NCBI RefSeq assembly: GCF_049195245.1
Contig: NZ_JBMIRR010000028.1
Location: 1 to 64,000 of the forward strand
Length of the DNA stretch: 64,000 nucleotides
Reading direction: 5' to 3'
Source of the DNA: Arenimonas sp049195245
Lineage (GTDB): Bacteria > Pseudomonadota > Gammaproteobacteria > Xanthomonadales > Xanthomonadaceae
The position numbers and the translations under genes are program-made. Of the stretch, positions 19,324 to 30,150 are shown piece by piece. Below the pieces are notes generated by a model. It was not told the DNA's origin. It ran no database searches and saw only the letters and a list, made by a program, of their open reading frames with translations. Position 1 is the first letter of the stretch, and each line of letters opens with the position of its first letter.

Positions 19324-21003
19324 TCAGGCCGGGCGGGGCTTGCGGAAGGGCGGGGCGGACAGCGCCATTTCGGCCATGCTGTGCGCCAGCTCCTTCTCGG
19401 CCAGCACGGCGCCGTCGGCGCCGTGCGCCAGCAGGTGCCGCACCTCGGTGTCGCTGTGCGCGCGCGCCAGGATGGTCAGCTCCGGATTGAGCGCGCGCAG
19501 CCGTGCGATCACTTCGCCCGCCTCCAGCGCCTGCGGGATGGCCAGCACGATGAGCTTGGCGCCTTCCGGCGAAGCCTCGGCCATCACCCGCGGCGCGGCG
19601 GCGTTGCCGCGGATCGCCGGGAAGCCGGCCGCGCGGGCCTTCTGCACCAGGTCGTTGTCGTCGTCGATCACCACCAGCGGCACTGCGCGCTCGCGCAGCA
19701 GCTTGGCGATCTCGCCGCCTACCCGGCCGTAGCCGATCAGGATCGCGTGGCCTTCGGTCGGCAGCGGCGGACCCGCGGCGACATCGGCCGCGGGCGTCGG
19801 CCTGGCCTCCGATTCGTCCCGGTGCCGGGCCTGCCACGCATCCAGCGCCACGAAGATAAGCGGGTTGGCGATGATGGACAGCAGCGCGCCGGCCAGCACC
19901 AGGTCACGTCCTTCTTCGGGCAGGATCGCCAGCGACACGCCCAGCCCGGCCAGGATGAAAGAGAACTCGCCGATCTGCGCCAGGCTGGCGGAAATGGTCA
20001 GCGCGGTCGCGTTCGGGTGCCCGAACGCACGCACGATCAGGTAGGCCGCCAGCGACTTGCCCACCGTGATGATCAGGAAGGTGGCCAGCACGGGCAGCGG
20101 CTGCTGCACCAGGATCATCGGGTCGAACAGCATGCCCACCGACACGAAGAACAGCACCGCGAAGGCATCGCGCAGCGGCAGCGAATCCGAAGCCGCCTTG
20201 TGGCTAAGGTCGCCGTTGAGCAGCATGCCCGCGAAGAAGGCGCCCAGCGCGAACGACACCCCGAACAGCTTCGCCGACCCGTAGGCCACGCCCAGCGCGA
20301 TCGCCAGCACCGACAGCGTGAACAGCTCGCGCGATCCGAAGCCGGCGACGCGCTCGAGCAGCCAGGGAATCGCCCGGCGCCCCACCACCAGCATCAGCAC
20401 CACGAAGGCGCTGACCTTGGCCAGGGTCAGGCCCAGCGAGCCGAGCACCGATCCCGCACCGGCGCGCTGCTCGCCGCCCATGGACTCGGCCAGCGCCGGC
20501 AGCAGCACCAGCGCCAGCACCATCACCAGGTCTTCCACGATCAGCCAGCCCACCGCGATGCGGCCACGCCGGGTGTCCAGCAGGCGCCGGTCCTCCATCG
20601 CCCGCAGCAGCACCACGGTACTGGCCACCGACAGCGCCAGGCCGAACACCAGGCCCTGCAGCGTCGGCCAGCCCAGCAACCACGCCAGGCCCCAGCCCAG
20701 CAGTGTCGCCACCGCGATCTGCGCGATCGCGCCCGGGATCGCGATCCATTTCACCTCCATCAGGTCCTCGATGGAGAAATGCAGGCCCACGCCGAACATC
20801 AGCAGGATCACGCCGATCTCGCTGAGCTCGAAGGCCAGCTCGGGATCTGCCACGAAGCCCGGCGTGAACGGCCCCACCAGGATGCCCGCGACCAGGTAAC
20901 CCACGATCGGCGACAGCCGCAGCCGGTGCGCCAGCGAGCCCAGCACGAAGGCCAGCACCAGTCCCACGGCAAGCAGGGCGATCAGGGGGGTGTGATGCGG
21001 CAT
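19324..21003 (-). CDS. Kef-type K+/H+ antiporter (CPA2 family, YbaL-like)
   Basis: Inner-membrane protein of 559 aa. The N-terminal Na+/H+-exchanger domain (about 5-385) has roughly 12 hydrophobic segments, including the family regions SPIVGYLVAGILVGPFTPGF and GAFFAGMLLNG. The C-terminal TrkA-N domain (about 415-530) has the nucleotide-binding pattern GYGRVGGEIAKLL followed by acidic VVIDDDND. It resembles YbaL/KefB-type monovalent cation:proton antiporters. I see no KefF/KefG ancillary gene, so glutathione gating as in KefB/C is not supported. It is convergent with clpB and divergent from the ABC-F gene. Confidence 0.88.
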   Translation of the reverse strand: MPHHTPLIALLAVGLVLAFVLGSLAHRLRLSPIVGYLVAGILVGPFTPGFVADPELAFELSEIGVILLMFGVGLHFSIEDLMEVKWIAIPGAIAQIAVATLLGWGLAWLLGWPTLQGLVFGLALSVASTVVLLRAMEDRRLLDTRRGRIAVGWLIVEDLVMVLALVLLPALAESMGGEQRAGAGSVLGSLGLTLAKVSAFVVLMLVVGRRAIPWLLERVAGFGSRELFTLSVLAIALGVAYGSAKLFGVSFALGAFFAGMLLNGDLSHKAASDSLPLRDAFAVLFFVSVGMLFDPMILVQQPLPVLATFLIITVGKSLAAYLIVRAFGHPNATALTISASLAQIGEFSFILAGLGVSLAILPEEGRDLVLAGALLSIIANPLIFVALDAWQARHRDESEARPTPAADVAAGPPLPTEGHAILIGYGRVGGEIAKLLRERAVPLVVIDDDNDLVQKARAAGFPAIRGNAAAPRVMAEASPEGAKLIVLAIPQALEAGEVIARLRALNPELTILARAHSDTEVRHLLAHGADGAVLAEKELAHSMAEMALSAPPFRKPRPA

Positions 21004-21081
21004 CGTGTCTCCTCGGGGTCGCGTCGATTATCACGGCCCGGGTCCGGGCACGGCAAACCGGGGCGGCACCGCCCGGCCTGA

Positions 21082-21087
21082 TAGAAT
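21082..21087 (+). promoter_or_regulatory. Candidate -10 box of the ABC-F gene
   Basis: TAGAAT (five of six to consensus) is followed by a GC-rich discriminator, 38 bp before the ATG. No good -35 is visible. Confidence 0.35.
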
Positions 21088-21124
21088 GCCGCCCCTCGCC
21101 TGTACGCGCGCCCCGCCCAAGCCC

Positions 21125-23047
<1,923 letters not shown>

Positions 23048-23066
23048 GCCAGCCCGGCGCCGCGGT

Positions 23067-24665
23067 TCAGGCGTCCGGCGCCGCCGTGATCGCGGGCAGC
23101 GAGACCTCGAAGGCGCTGCCGCGGTCGCGGCCGTCGCTGGAGGCCGACAGCACGCCCGCGTGCGCCTCCACCAGTTCGCGCGCCACCGCCAGGCCGATGC
23201 CGAGGCCGCCCTTGTGCACCGCCATCGCCTGCGTGCCGCGGGCGAACAGGTCGAAGATGCATTCGTGCATGTCGTCGGTGAGGCCCATGCCGTTGTCTGA
23301 CACGGTGACCACGATACGCCCGCCCTGGCTGCGGCCGGCGAGGCTGACGTGGCCGCCGTCGGGCGTGTATTTGCTGGCGTTGTCGAGCAGGTTCACCAGC
23401 ACCTGGGCCAGGCGGTCGGCGTCGCCGCGCACCCACAGGCCCGACGCGGGGAAACGCAGGCGGAAGGCCTGGTGCTTGAGCGCGAACGCGGGCTGCCACG
23501 TCTCGGCCACCTGGCGCAGCACCTCGGACACGTCCACCGGCACCTGCTGCATCCGGAACCGTCCGCGGTCGAGCCGCGCGTCGTCCAGCAGGTCGTCCAC
23601 CAGCCGCGCCATGTGCGTCACCTGGTTCTCGATCACGGCATGCATGCGCTCGAGCACGGCCTCGTCGCCGTTGGCGCGGCGGATCAGGTCGGCCGCGGTG
23701 CGGATCGGCGCCAGCGGGTGCCGCAGCTCGTGCGCCACCATCGCCAGAAAGCGCACGCGGCGCCCGTGCATGGCCTCGGTCTCGGCATCCACCGGCTGGC
23801 CTGCCAGCACCGACAGCACCAGCCGTTCGTTCGCCTGGCGCAGCGACTGCGTATTGCCGGCGCTGATGGCCAGGTTGTCTGCGCGCGCCTGCCCAGGGTC
23901 GGCCTCGGCGGCGGGCGCGGAGTGGAAGCGGTAGGCGCTGCCCGGCACTTTCTTCGCGCGGTACATCGCGGTGTCGGCCGATTCGAGCAGGGCCGCCACC
24001 TGGTCGCCGTCGTCGGGAAACAGGCTGATGCCGATGCTGGCGCGCACCGTAGCCTCGGGTGTCGGCAGGTCGCTGGGCTGCGCCAGCGCCTCGAGCATCT
24101 TGGCCGCGATCAGCCCGGCATCGCCGGGTTTGGAGATCTCGGGCAGCAGCACCACGAACTCGTCGCCGCCGAACCGGCTGACGGTATCGGAGTCGCGCAC
24201 CACTTCCTCCAGCCGGCGCGCCACCAGCTTCAGCACCTCGTCGCCGCAGGCGTGGCCCAGGGTGTCGTTGACGCGCTTGAAGTGGTCCAGGTCCAGGTAC
24301 ATCACCGCCAGCCGCGCGGCGCGGCGGCGCGCCATCATCACGGCGTTCTCAAGCCGGTCCAGCAGCAGGGTGCGGTTGGGGGTGTCGGTCAGCGGATCGC
24401 GCTGCGTGGCCTTGGCCAGCTCGTCCAGGCTGCGCACCGCGGTTTCGGCGATGCGCGCGGCTTCTTCGGCGGCCTGGCTCAGCCGCTCGTAGGCGGCATG
24501 ACGCTGCGCGCTGCTCATGCTGAGGTAATCGTGCGGCACGTCGTCCAGGTCGCGCCGGAACTTTGCCAGCTCCTGGCGCAGGCTGTCGGCCTGGACTTCG
24601 GCGCCGGGCAGGGTCTCGATGCCGCCGCAGGGTGAAGCGGAGGAGGGGTTAGCGGTGGTCGCCAT
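23067..24665 (-). CDS. Soluble GGDEF - histidine kinase fusion protein
   Basis: A 532-aa protein without membrane segments or signal peptide. A short helical N terminus (about 15-88) leads to a diguanylate cyclase domain (about 89-249) with an intact RFGGDEF (GGDEF 166-170) and an RxxD product-inhibition site (RDSD, 157-160) exactly five residues upstream. A histidine kinase core follows: H-box VAHELRHPL with H312, N-box DNASKY (N429), DNGMG (457-461) and GGLGIGL (486-492). All key residues for both activities are present. The usual bacterial order is sensor then GGDEF, so this fusion is unusual. No response regulator is adjacent. It ends 19 bp from the convergent ABC-F gene. Confidence 0.87.
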   Translation of the reverse strand: MATTANPSSASPCGGIETLPGAEVQADSLRQELAKFRRDLDDVPHDYLSMSSAQRHAAYERLSQAAEEAARIAETAVRSLDELAKATQRDPLTDTPNRTLLLDRLENAVMMARRRAARLAVMYLDLDHFKRVNDTLGHACGDEVLKLVARRLEEVVRDSDTVSRFGGDEFVVLLPEISKPGDAGLIAAKMLEALAQPSDLPTPEATVRASIGISLFPDDGDQVAALLESADTAMYRAKKVPGSAYRFHSAPAAEADPGQARADNLAISAGNTQSLRQANERLVLSVLAGQPVDAETEAMHGRRVRFLAMVAHELRHPLAPIRTAADLIRRANGDEAVLERMHAVIENQVTHMARLVDDLLDDARLDRGRFRMQQVPVDVSEVLRQVAETWQPAFALKHQAFRLRFPASGLWVRGDADRLAQVLVNLLDNASKYTPDGGHVSLAGRSQGGRIVVTVSDNGMGLTDDMHECIFDLFARGTQAMAVHKGGLGIGLAVARELVEAHAGVLSASSDGRDRGSAFEVSLPAITAAPDA

Positions 24666-24863
24666 GATCGAACCTGTCCGAGGGAAACCCGGGGAGTGTC
24701 GCAGCTTGCGGGCGAAGGATGCGGATGCGGCGACACTGTTTTTTCGCTTCGTGGCGCCGTGCTGTCGTGGAATGTGCACGGCGCGCCGCGTTATGCATGA
24801 TCACGGTTCGCGGGTCCTGCAGGCTGCCCGCCTGTCGCGTGTCTGCGCTGGCCCGTGCACGCG

Positions 24864-24893
24864 ACCGGGCCCCCGCCTTCGCGGGAGCCCGGT
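24864..24893 (-). terminator. Terminator-like hairpin after the first DUF3011 gene
   Basis: A 13-bp stem with one mismatch (ACCGGG... / ...CCCGGT) and a CTTC loop begins 18 bp beyond the stop at 24911. No T-run follows on the minus strand, so termination strength is uncertain. Confidence 0.45.
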
Positions 24894-24910
24894 TGCGGGC
24901 GACACGCCGC

Positions 24911-25954
24911 TCAGCGGCGCACGAAGCGCGCGCGGCAGCCTTCGCTGACCCACAGGCCTTCCCGATCGTTGTAGCCCCAGCTGCGGCCTTCGACGCACGC
25001 GGCCTGTGACAGGCGCTGTGCGACGCGCGGCGCGCCGTAGCGTGCGTCCCAGTCGCAGCGCGTGCGCTGGCTGTTGGCATTGGCGCCTGCGCAGGTCACG
25101 CTGTAATCGCGCTCGGCGGTCCAGCGGTCATCACGCTCATCACCGCCATCGCGGCCATCGCGGTCATCGCGGTCAGCGCGGTCGTCACGGTCATCACGAT
25201 CATCGCGGCTGTAGCGGTCGTCTCTGCTGCGACCGTCGTAACGCGCATCGTCTCCCGGACCCGGACGGCCCATCGCGGCGAATCGCGCACGGCAGTTGCC
25301 GCTGACCCACACCTGGCCGGGACGCTGGCCCCAGGTGCGCCCTTCGATGCAGGCGCCGCTGTTCTTGAACCGGCTCACCAGCGCCACCTGCCCGCGCATT
25401 CCGGTGGCACAGACTTCCTGCCTGCCCTGCAGGCTCTTGCACACCACGCTGGCCTGCGGGGCAGGCGGCGCCGAAACCGTGGCCATGCCGATGAAGCGGG
25501 CGCGGCAGCCGTGGTTCACCCACACCTGTCCCGGCTTCTGGCCCCAGCTGCGGCCTTCCACGCAGGCGGCCTGCGACACCTGCTGGTCCAGCCTGGCGCG
25601 GCCGCGGAAAGGCGCCTGGCATTCCCGGTACTGGTTGCGTTCGCTGCTGCAGATGATGCCGCGGGCACTCCAGCCCGACTGCGGCCGCCAGGCATCGGGC
25701 CGGTTGCGGCCGCGCGCGGTGGCCATGTCCTGGCCCACGCGGTCCATCGACCATCCCGACTGGGCGCGGTCCACGTAGTACTCCAGCTGGTCGTCGGGGA
25801 TGGCCTTGCCGTCGTTCTGGCGCGCGTACTCCCGCTCGATCGAACGCACCTGGTCGCGGCTGGCGTCCTGGGCGACGACGGCCGGTGCCAGCGCCATCGC
25901 CATCGCACTGGCGGCCAGCAGGCAGGAAAACATGAGTCGGGAAACGGTGGCCAT
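24911..25954 (-). CDS. Secreted DUF3011-domain protein with three repeats
   Basis: A 347-aa protein with a Sec signal (cleavage about VVAQ). A region shared with its paralogue at 30890-31618 (IPDDQLEYYVDRAQSGW) precedes three copies of a cysteine-rich unit of pattern CxEGRxWG...VWV...CRARF (ending near residues 160, 232 and 347). The last two copies are separated by an Arg/Asp-rich linker (about 240-278, RDDRDDRD-type). This is the DUF3011 family, common in Xanthomonadaceae and of unknown function; the paired cysteines suggest disulfide-stabilised periplasmic or secreted folds. I chose the ATG at 25954 because AGGAG lies 8 bases upstream; a GTG three codons earlier overlaps that site. Confidence 0.8.
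   Translation of the reverse strand: MATVSRLMFSCLLAASAMAMALAPAVVAQDASRDQVRSIEREYARQNDGKAIPDDQLEYYVDRAQSGWSMDRVGQDMATARGRNRPDAWRPQSGWSARGIICSSERNQYRECQAPFRGRARLDQQVSQAACVEGRSWGQKPGQVWVNHGCRARFIGMATVSAPPAPQASVVCKSLQGRQEVCATGMRGQVALVSRFKNSGACIEGRTWGQRPGQVWVSGNCRARFAAMGRPGPGDDARYDGRSRDDRYSRDDRDDRDDRADRDDRDGRDGGDERDDRWTAERDYSVTCAGANANSQRTRCDWDARYGAPRVAQRLSQAACVEGRSWGYNDREGLWVSEGCRARFVRR
25126..25222. repeat. Low-complexity short-period repeat encoding an Arg/Asp linker
   Basis: Imperfect 9-base units of the type (g/a)TCATCGCG repeat across this stretch inside the DUF3011 gene and encode the RDDRDDRD-like linker. Such tracts are prone to length change by slippage. Confidence 0.7.
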
Positions 25955-26089
25955 GGTGTTCACTCCTGGGCAGGGACTGCCGGGTAGGCCACCATGGCAG
26001 CCGCGGGCGGTCGCCGTATGTTCGCCACCGCACGCGCCGCGCGACGCGTTCAGCCCGCGTCACGCAACGCGCGGGCCGGTGCCCAGGGC

Positions 26090-28375
26090 TCAGGCGGACG
26101 CCACCGCGGCAAGGAAGTCGCGACCCCAGCGGTCCACGTCGTGTTCCTCCACGATGCCATACAGCTGGCGCAGTCGGCCCTCGGCCTCGTCCGGATCCAT
26201 CGCCAGCGCCTGACCCAGCGCCGCGGTCAGGTCGGCCGGATCGTGGGGATTGGTCAGCAGCGCGCCCTTGAGCTCGGCGGCGGCGCCCGCGAATTCCGAC
26301 AGCACCAGCACGCCGCGGCCCCCCTCGATGCCCTGGGTGGCGACGAACTCCTTGGCCACCAGGTTGAGCCCGTCGCGGAGCGGCGTGATCCACATCACGT
26401 CGGCAGCGGCGTAGTGCGCCACCACGTCCTCGAACGGCAGCGGCCGCGCGAAGAAGCGCACCGGCGTCCAGTCCAGGCGCGAGTAGGCGCCGTTGATGCG
26501 TCCCACCGCCTGCTCGATCTGGGTCTGGAGCTGCCGGTACACGGTCATCTCCTTGGCGGCCGGCACGCACACCACCACCAGCGTCACCCTGCCCAGCAGG
26601 TGCGGCTGCGCCGCCAGCAGGCGCTCGAAGGCGTTGAGCTTTTCCAGCGTGCCCTTGGTGTAGTCCAGGCGCTCGATGGACAGCACCAGCTTGCGCGGGC
26701 TGATTTCGCGACGCAGTTTTTCCAGGCTGCCGCGCACCGATGGTTTGGCGAGCGTGGTGCGGATGCGGCCCAGGTCGGTGCCGATCGGATGCGCGCCGAG
26801 CGCGATCTCGCGGTCGCCGATGCGCAGGCGCGTGCTCATCGTGTCCAGGCCCACCGCGCAGCCATAGGTCAGGAAGCGCGGCGCACAGGCCTCGCGTGCC
26901 AGCACCTCGGTCGGCATGGCGCCGCGCACCACGTCCACGAAGTTCTCCACCTGGCGCGGGATGTGGAAACCGACGTAGTCGCAGCACAGCAGGCTGCCGA
27001 TGATCTCGCGCCGCCACGGCACGACGTTGAACACGTCGGCCGAAGGGAAATGGGTGTGGTGGAAAAAGGCGATCTTCAGGTCGGGGCGCAGTTCGCGCAG
27101 CCGCCCGGGCACCATCCACAGGTTGTAGTCATGCAGCCACACGGTGGCGCCAGGCGCCGCCTCGGCGGCCACGGCTTCGGCGAAGCGCCGGTTGACGCGA
27201 AGGAAGATCTTCCAGTCCTCCTCGCGGAAGCGTGCGCGCTCCCAGAACGTGTGCAGCATCGGCCAGAAGGCTTCCTTGGAGAAGCGCTTGTAGAAGCCGT
27301 CCACTTCGGCCTTGCTCAGCGGCACCCGCACCGCGGTGAGCTGCGGATAGTGGTCCGGGTCCACCGGGGTGTGGGTTTCGAACGTGCCGTGCCGGGCATC
27401 GTCCACGCCCCAGGCCACCCATGACCCGTCCTGTCCGCCGCCGAAGAAGCTCAGCAGGCTCGGGATGATGCCGTTGGGCGAGGTGTGCCGCCGGCGCTTG
27501 AGCACACCGTCCTCCAGGTACTCCTCGTAGGGAAGTCGGTGGTAGACCATCACCAGCTTGGCCGCGCCGGTGCGGTGCGCGGGTTTTTCCTTGCGGTGCG
27601 GGTCGTCGCCGGCCAGCAGGCCGAAGTGTTCGATCGCCTCGAGGATGCCACCGCAGCCGGGCGCGGCGGCGTGCAGTACCTTGGGCATTTCGCGGGTGGC
27701 ATTGAGCAGGGCGGGCTCGGACTCGCCCACGCACACGCCCTGGAATCCCGCCACATACATCGACAGGTCGTTGAGCGTATCGCCGGCCACCAGCACGCGG
27801 TGTTCGGGCAACTGCAGCTGACGGGCCAGGGCCGCCAGCGTGCGGCCCTTGTCGGTGCGCGGCGGCAGGATGTCCAGGTAACGGTCTGCCGAATAGAGCA
27901 CGGCGCAATCGAGCCCGCGTGCCACGGCCTCGATGTCGGCGCGCTGCGGCGCCAGCACGTCGGGCTCGCAGAAATAGGAGCAGCGGCGTTCCTGTGGGAC
28001 GTCCTGCCGGCGCAGGCCGGGGAAGGCGCGCATCGCCTCGGCGACGCGCCGCTCGCCGGGCCAGCGCGCATCGATGGCCGACTGCAGCGGCTGCAGCGGC
28101 TGCAGGCTGTGGCCGTCCACCACGGTCGCGCCGACGTCGCAGACCAGGTAGTCGGGGCGCGGCAGCGAGGGATCGGCCAGCAGCGGCATCACCGCCTCGA
28201 GTCCGCGGCCGGTGATCCAGACCAGTCGGATGTCGGGATGCCGGGCGATGAGCCGGTAAAGCTGGTGGCGTGCGTCGGCATCGCCAGCCAGGAAAGTGCC
28301 GTCAAGATCGGTGGCCAGCACCAGGCGGATCGGAGCGGAGGTTTCGATGGGAGTTGGGTTTGTCTGGGTGCTCAA
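26090..28375 (-). CDS. ggpPS: Glucosylglycerol-phosphate phosphatase/synthase fusion (GgpPS-like)
   Basis: Bifunctional 761-aa enzyme likely making the osmolyte glucosylglycerol from ADP-glucose and glycerol 3-phosphate. The N-terminal HAD phosphatase (about 15-260) has DLDGT (23-27), WITGRG, DKGRT and GDTLNDLS. The C-terminal GT20 synthase (about 275-761) carries WLHDYNLWMVP, FFHHTHFPSADVFN, LLCCDYVGFHIPR and RLDYTKGT. FHHT.FPS.D.FN and CCD..GFH fit GgpS rather than trehalose-6-phosphate synthase. Phosphatase-first order and an upstream ycaD match the arrangement known from Stenotrophomonas. The start is TTG at 28375, overlapping the ycaD stop (TTGA), with GAGGA just upstream. A trehalose pathway enzyme is the alternative. 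Confidence 0.8.
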   Translation of the reverse strand: MSTQTNPTPIETSAPIRLVLATDLDGTFLAGDADARHQLYRLIARHPDIRLVWITGRGLEAVMPLLADPSLPRPDYLVCDVGATVVDGHSLQPLQPLQSAIDARWPGERRVAEAMRAFPGLRRQDVPQERRCSYFCEPDVLAPQRADIEAVARGLDCAVLYSADRYLDILPPRTDKGRTLAALARQLQLPEHRVLVAGDTLNDLSMYVAGFQGVCVGESEPALLNATREMPKVLHAAAPGCGGILEAIEHFGLLAGDDPHRKEKPAHRTGAAKLVMVYHRLPYEEYLEDGVLKRRRHTSPNGIIPSLLSFFGGGQDGSWVAWGVDDARHGTFETHTPVDPDHYPQLTAVRVPLSKAEVDGFYKRFSKEAFWPMLHTFWERARFREEDWKIFLRVNRRFAEAVAAEAAPGATVWLHDYNLWMVPGRLRELRPDLKIAFFHHTHFPSADVFNVVPWRREIIGSLLCCDYVGFHIPRQVENFVDVVRGAMPTEVLAREACAPRFLTYGCAVGLDTMSTRLRIGDREIALGAHPIGTDLGRIRTTLAKPSVRGSLEKLRREISPRKLVLSIERLDYTKGTLEKLNAFERLLAAQPHLLGRVTLVVVCVPAAKEMTVYRQLQTQIEQAVGRINGAYSRLDWTPVRFFARPLPFEDVVAHYAAADVMWITPLRDGLNLVAKEFVATQGIEGGRGVLVLSEFAGAAAELKGALLTNPHDPADLTAALGQALAMDPDEAEGRLRQLYGIVEEHDVDRWGRDFLAAVASA

Positions 28376-29625
28376 TGGTTTTCCTCGGGGTGGGGGTCGG
28401 GGGCGTCGCCGGTCTCCGGCAGCAGCGCGAGTGCGCCGGGCGTGGTGCGCAACATCGGGTGGAAGGGCGCGGGATGCGGCCGCGTCCTGCGGTGTCCGGC
28501 CAGGCGCACGGCCAGGTACAGCGCCAGTACCGCCAGCACGGCGGCGAAGAACAGGGGCAGCGCCTGCGGCCCGTGGCGTGTCATCACCAGTCCGGCGGCC
28601 GCGGGACCCAGCGCGGCGCCGATGCCGTGCACCAGCAGCAGGCTGCTGCAGCCGGCCAGCAGTTCGTCGGCGGGCAGGGTGTCGAGCATGTGCGCCACGC
28701 TCATCGGGTAGATCGAGAACGCAAGGCCGCCGTAAGCAAAGAACACCGCGAACACCCATCCGGCGCCCGTCGCCGCGGCGGGCAGGGCCAGCAGCGCGGT
28801 GACCGTCGCCGCCACGCAGACCAGGCCCAGGCCGATGCGCCGGTCAACGCGGTCCGACCAGCGGCCCAGCGGCCACTGCAGCAGGGCGCCGCCGATGATC
28901 GCGGACACCATGAACCAGGCGATGCCCATGCGGTCCAGCCCGATCCGGTCGGCATAGGTCGGGCCCAGGCCCCAGAACGCGCCCATCGCCAGCCCGGACA
29001 GGCCCGCGCTCGCCGCCGCTGCCGGCGCCACGCGGAACAGCCGGCGCAGGCCCAGCCGCGGCGTGTCCGGGAAACTTGGCTGCGCCAGCCGGGTCAGGGT
29101 CACGGGCAGCGCCGCCGCACAGACCAGGATCGCCACCAGGCTGAAGAGCGCGAAGCCGCGGTCCACACCCAGGCCCAGCAGCAATTGGCCGCAGGCCAGG
29201 GCGCCCAGGTTCACCGCCATGTACACCGCGAACACCCGGCTGCGGTGTTCGGGCGAGGGCTGCGCGTTGAGCCAGCTCTCGATGACGGTGAAGAGCCCGA
29301 CGAGGGCCGCGCCGGTCGCCAGCCGCAGAACGAACCAGGCGATCGGATCGACCCAGAGCGGGTGCAGCAGCACCGCGATCGCGCAGACACCGGTGTAGAA
29401 GGCAAAGGCACGCACGTGGCCGATGCGGCGTATCAGTCCGGGCGCCGCGAAGGTGCCCAGGAAGAAGCCGGCGAAGTAGCCGGACATGACCAGGCCCAGG
29501 GTCCGCTGGTCGAAGCCTTCCAGGCCGCCGCGGACCGCCAGCAGGGTACCCAGCAAACCACTGCCCATGAGCAGCAGCGCCACGCCCGCCAGCAGGGCGG
29601 TGAGGGGCAGCATCACGGATTTCAT
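28372..29625 (-). CDS. ycaD: MFS transporter, YcaD-like
   Basis: Inner-membrane protein of 417 aa with about 12 hydrophobic segments and no soluble domain. The loop between helices 2 and 3 (GLIRRIGHVRAF) and the segment ESWLNAQPSPEHRSRVFAVYM resemble the YcaD/DUF894 branch of the major facilitator superfamily. Its stop overlaps the TTG start of the glucosylglycerol synthase gene by 4 bp, so the two are co-transcribed and translationally coupled. In Stenotrophomonas a ycaD-like gene accompanies ggpPS; export or retrieval of glucosylglycerol is inferred, not shown. The C terminus is long and Pro/His-rich. Confidence 0.82.
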   Translation of the reverse strand: MKSVMLPLTALLAGVALLLMGSGLLGTLLAVRGGLEGFDQRTLGLVMSGYFAGFFLGTFAAPGLIRRIGHVRAFAFYTGVCAIAVLLHPLWVDPIAWFVLRLATGAALVGLFTVIESWLNAQPSPEHRSRVFAVYMAVNLGALACGQLLLGLGVDRGFALFSLVAILVCAAALPVTLTRLAQPSFPDTPRLGLRRLFRVAPAAAASAGLSGLAMGAFWGLGPTYADRIGLDRMGIAWFMVSAIIGGALLQWPLGRWSDRVDRRIGLGLVCVAATVTALLALPAAATGAGWVFAVFFAYGGLAFSIYPMSVAHMLDTLPADELLAGCSSLLLVHGIGAALGPAAAGLVMTRHGPQALPLFFAAVLAVLALYLAVRLAGHRRTRPHPAPFHPMLRTTPGALALLPETGDAPDPHPEENH

Positions 29626-29653
29626 CGTGTCGCCAGTTGCGAAACAGCGTGCA

Positions 29654-29659
29654 ATTGTA
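29654..29659 (-). promoter_or_regulatory. Candidate -10 box of the ycaD-ggpPS operon
   Basis: TACAAT on the minus strand (five of six) lies in an unusually AT-rich stretch about 29 bp before the ycaD ATG. The -35 is poor (TTTCCC at about 17 bp), which would suit an activated, for example osmotically induced, promoter. Confidence 0.4.
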
Positions 29660-29795
29660 ACACATTGATATGAATGGGAAAAATCACCAAGGTTCAGCGA
29701 CTTGCGGCCAGCTGCCGCGGTCCGGGCTTGAACTGTCGGGCCGCATACCCACTAATGCGCGCACTCGGCCCCGGCCGCATCAGTGTCCTCCCGCC

Positions 29796-30110
29796 ATGCC
29801 CATCTACGCCTTCGAGTGCGCCCACTGCGGCCACGCGTTCGACCGACTGCAGAAGCTGTCCGATGCCGATCCGACCGACTGCCCGGCCTGCGGCCAGCCC
29901 CAGGTGCGCCGGCAGCTGACCGCGCCCAGCTTCCGGCTGGCCGGCGCCGGCTGGTACGAGACCGACTTCAAGAAGGACGGCGACAAGAAGCGCAACCTGG
30001 CCGAGGGCACGGCCGGGAAGCCCGAGTCCGCCCCCGCCCCCGCAGCCAAGCCGGCAGCCACGCCCGAACCCGCCAAGCCCGCGCCCGCGAAGCCCGCCGC
30101 CGCCGACTGA
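29796..30110 (+). CDS. FmdB-family zinc-ribbon protein
   Basis: Small 104-aa protein with an N-terminal C4 zinc ribbon (C8-x2-C11 ... C29-x2-C32; MPIYAFECAHCGH) typical of the FmdB family of putative regulatory proteins. The C-terminal third is a low-complexity Ala/Pro/Lys tail, common in these proteins. The function is unknown. It is often next to aspS in relatives; here two other genes intervene before aspS at 31787. The start is fixed by the conserved MPIY. Confidence 0.85.
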   Translation: MPIYAFECAHCGHAFDRLQKLSDADPTDCPACGQPQVRRQLTAPSFRLAGAGWYETDFKKDGDKKRNLAEGTAGKPESAPAPAAKPAATPEPAKPAPAKPAAAD

Positions 30111-30150
30111 CCGGTTGCCCGTGGCGTTCCGGGCGGGGTAGGGTCGGGGC

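Noticed and set aside
25126..25222. Short regular repeats resembling a CRISPR-like array
   Set aside because: The period is about 9 bases without spacers and the tract lies in frame inside a coding sequence, encoding an Arg/Asp linker.
26090..28375. Trehalose-6-phosphate synthase/phosphatase (OtsAB fusion)
   Set aside because: GT20 motifs and the phosphatase-first order fit the glucosylglycerol enzyme better, and ycaD is adjacent. It is not excluded without a phylogeny or assay.
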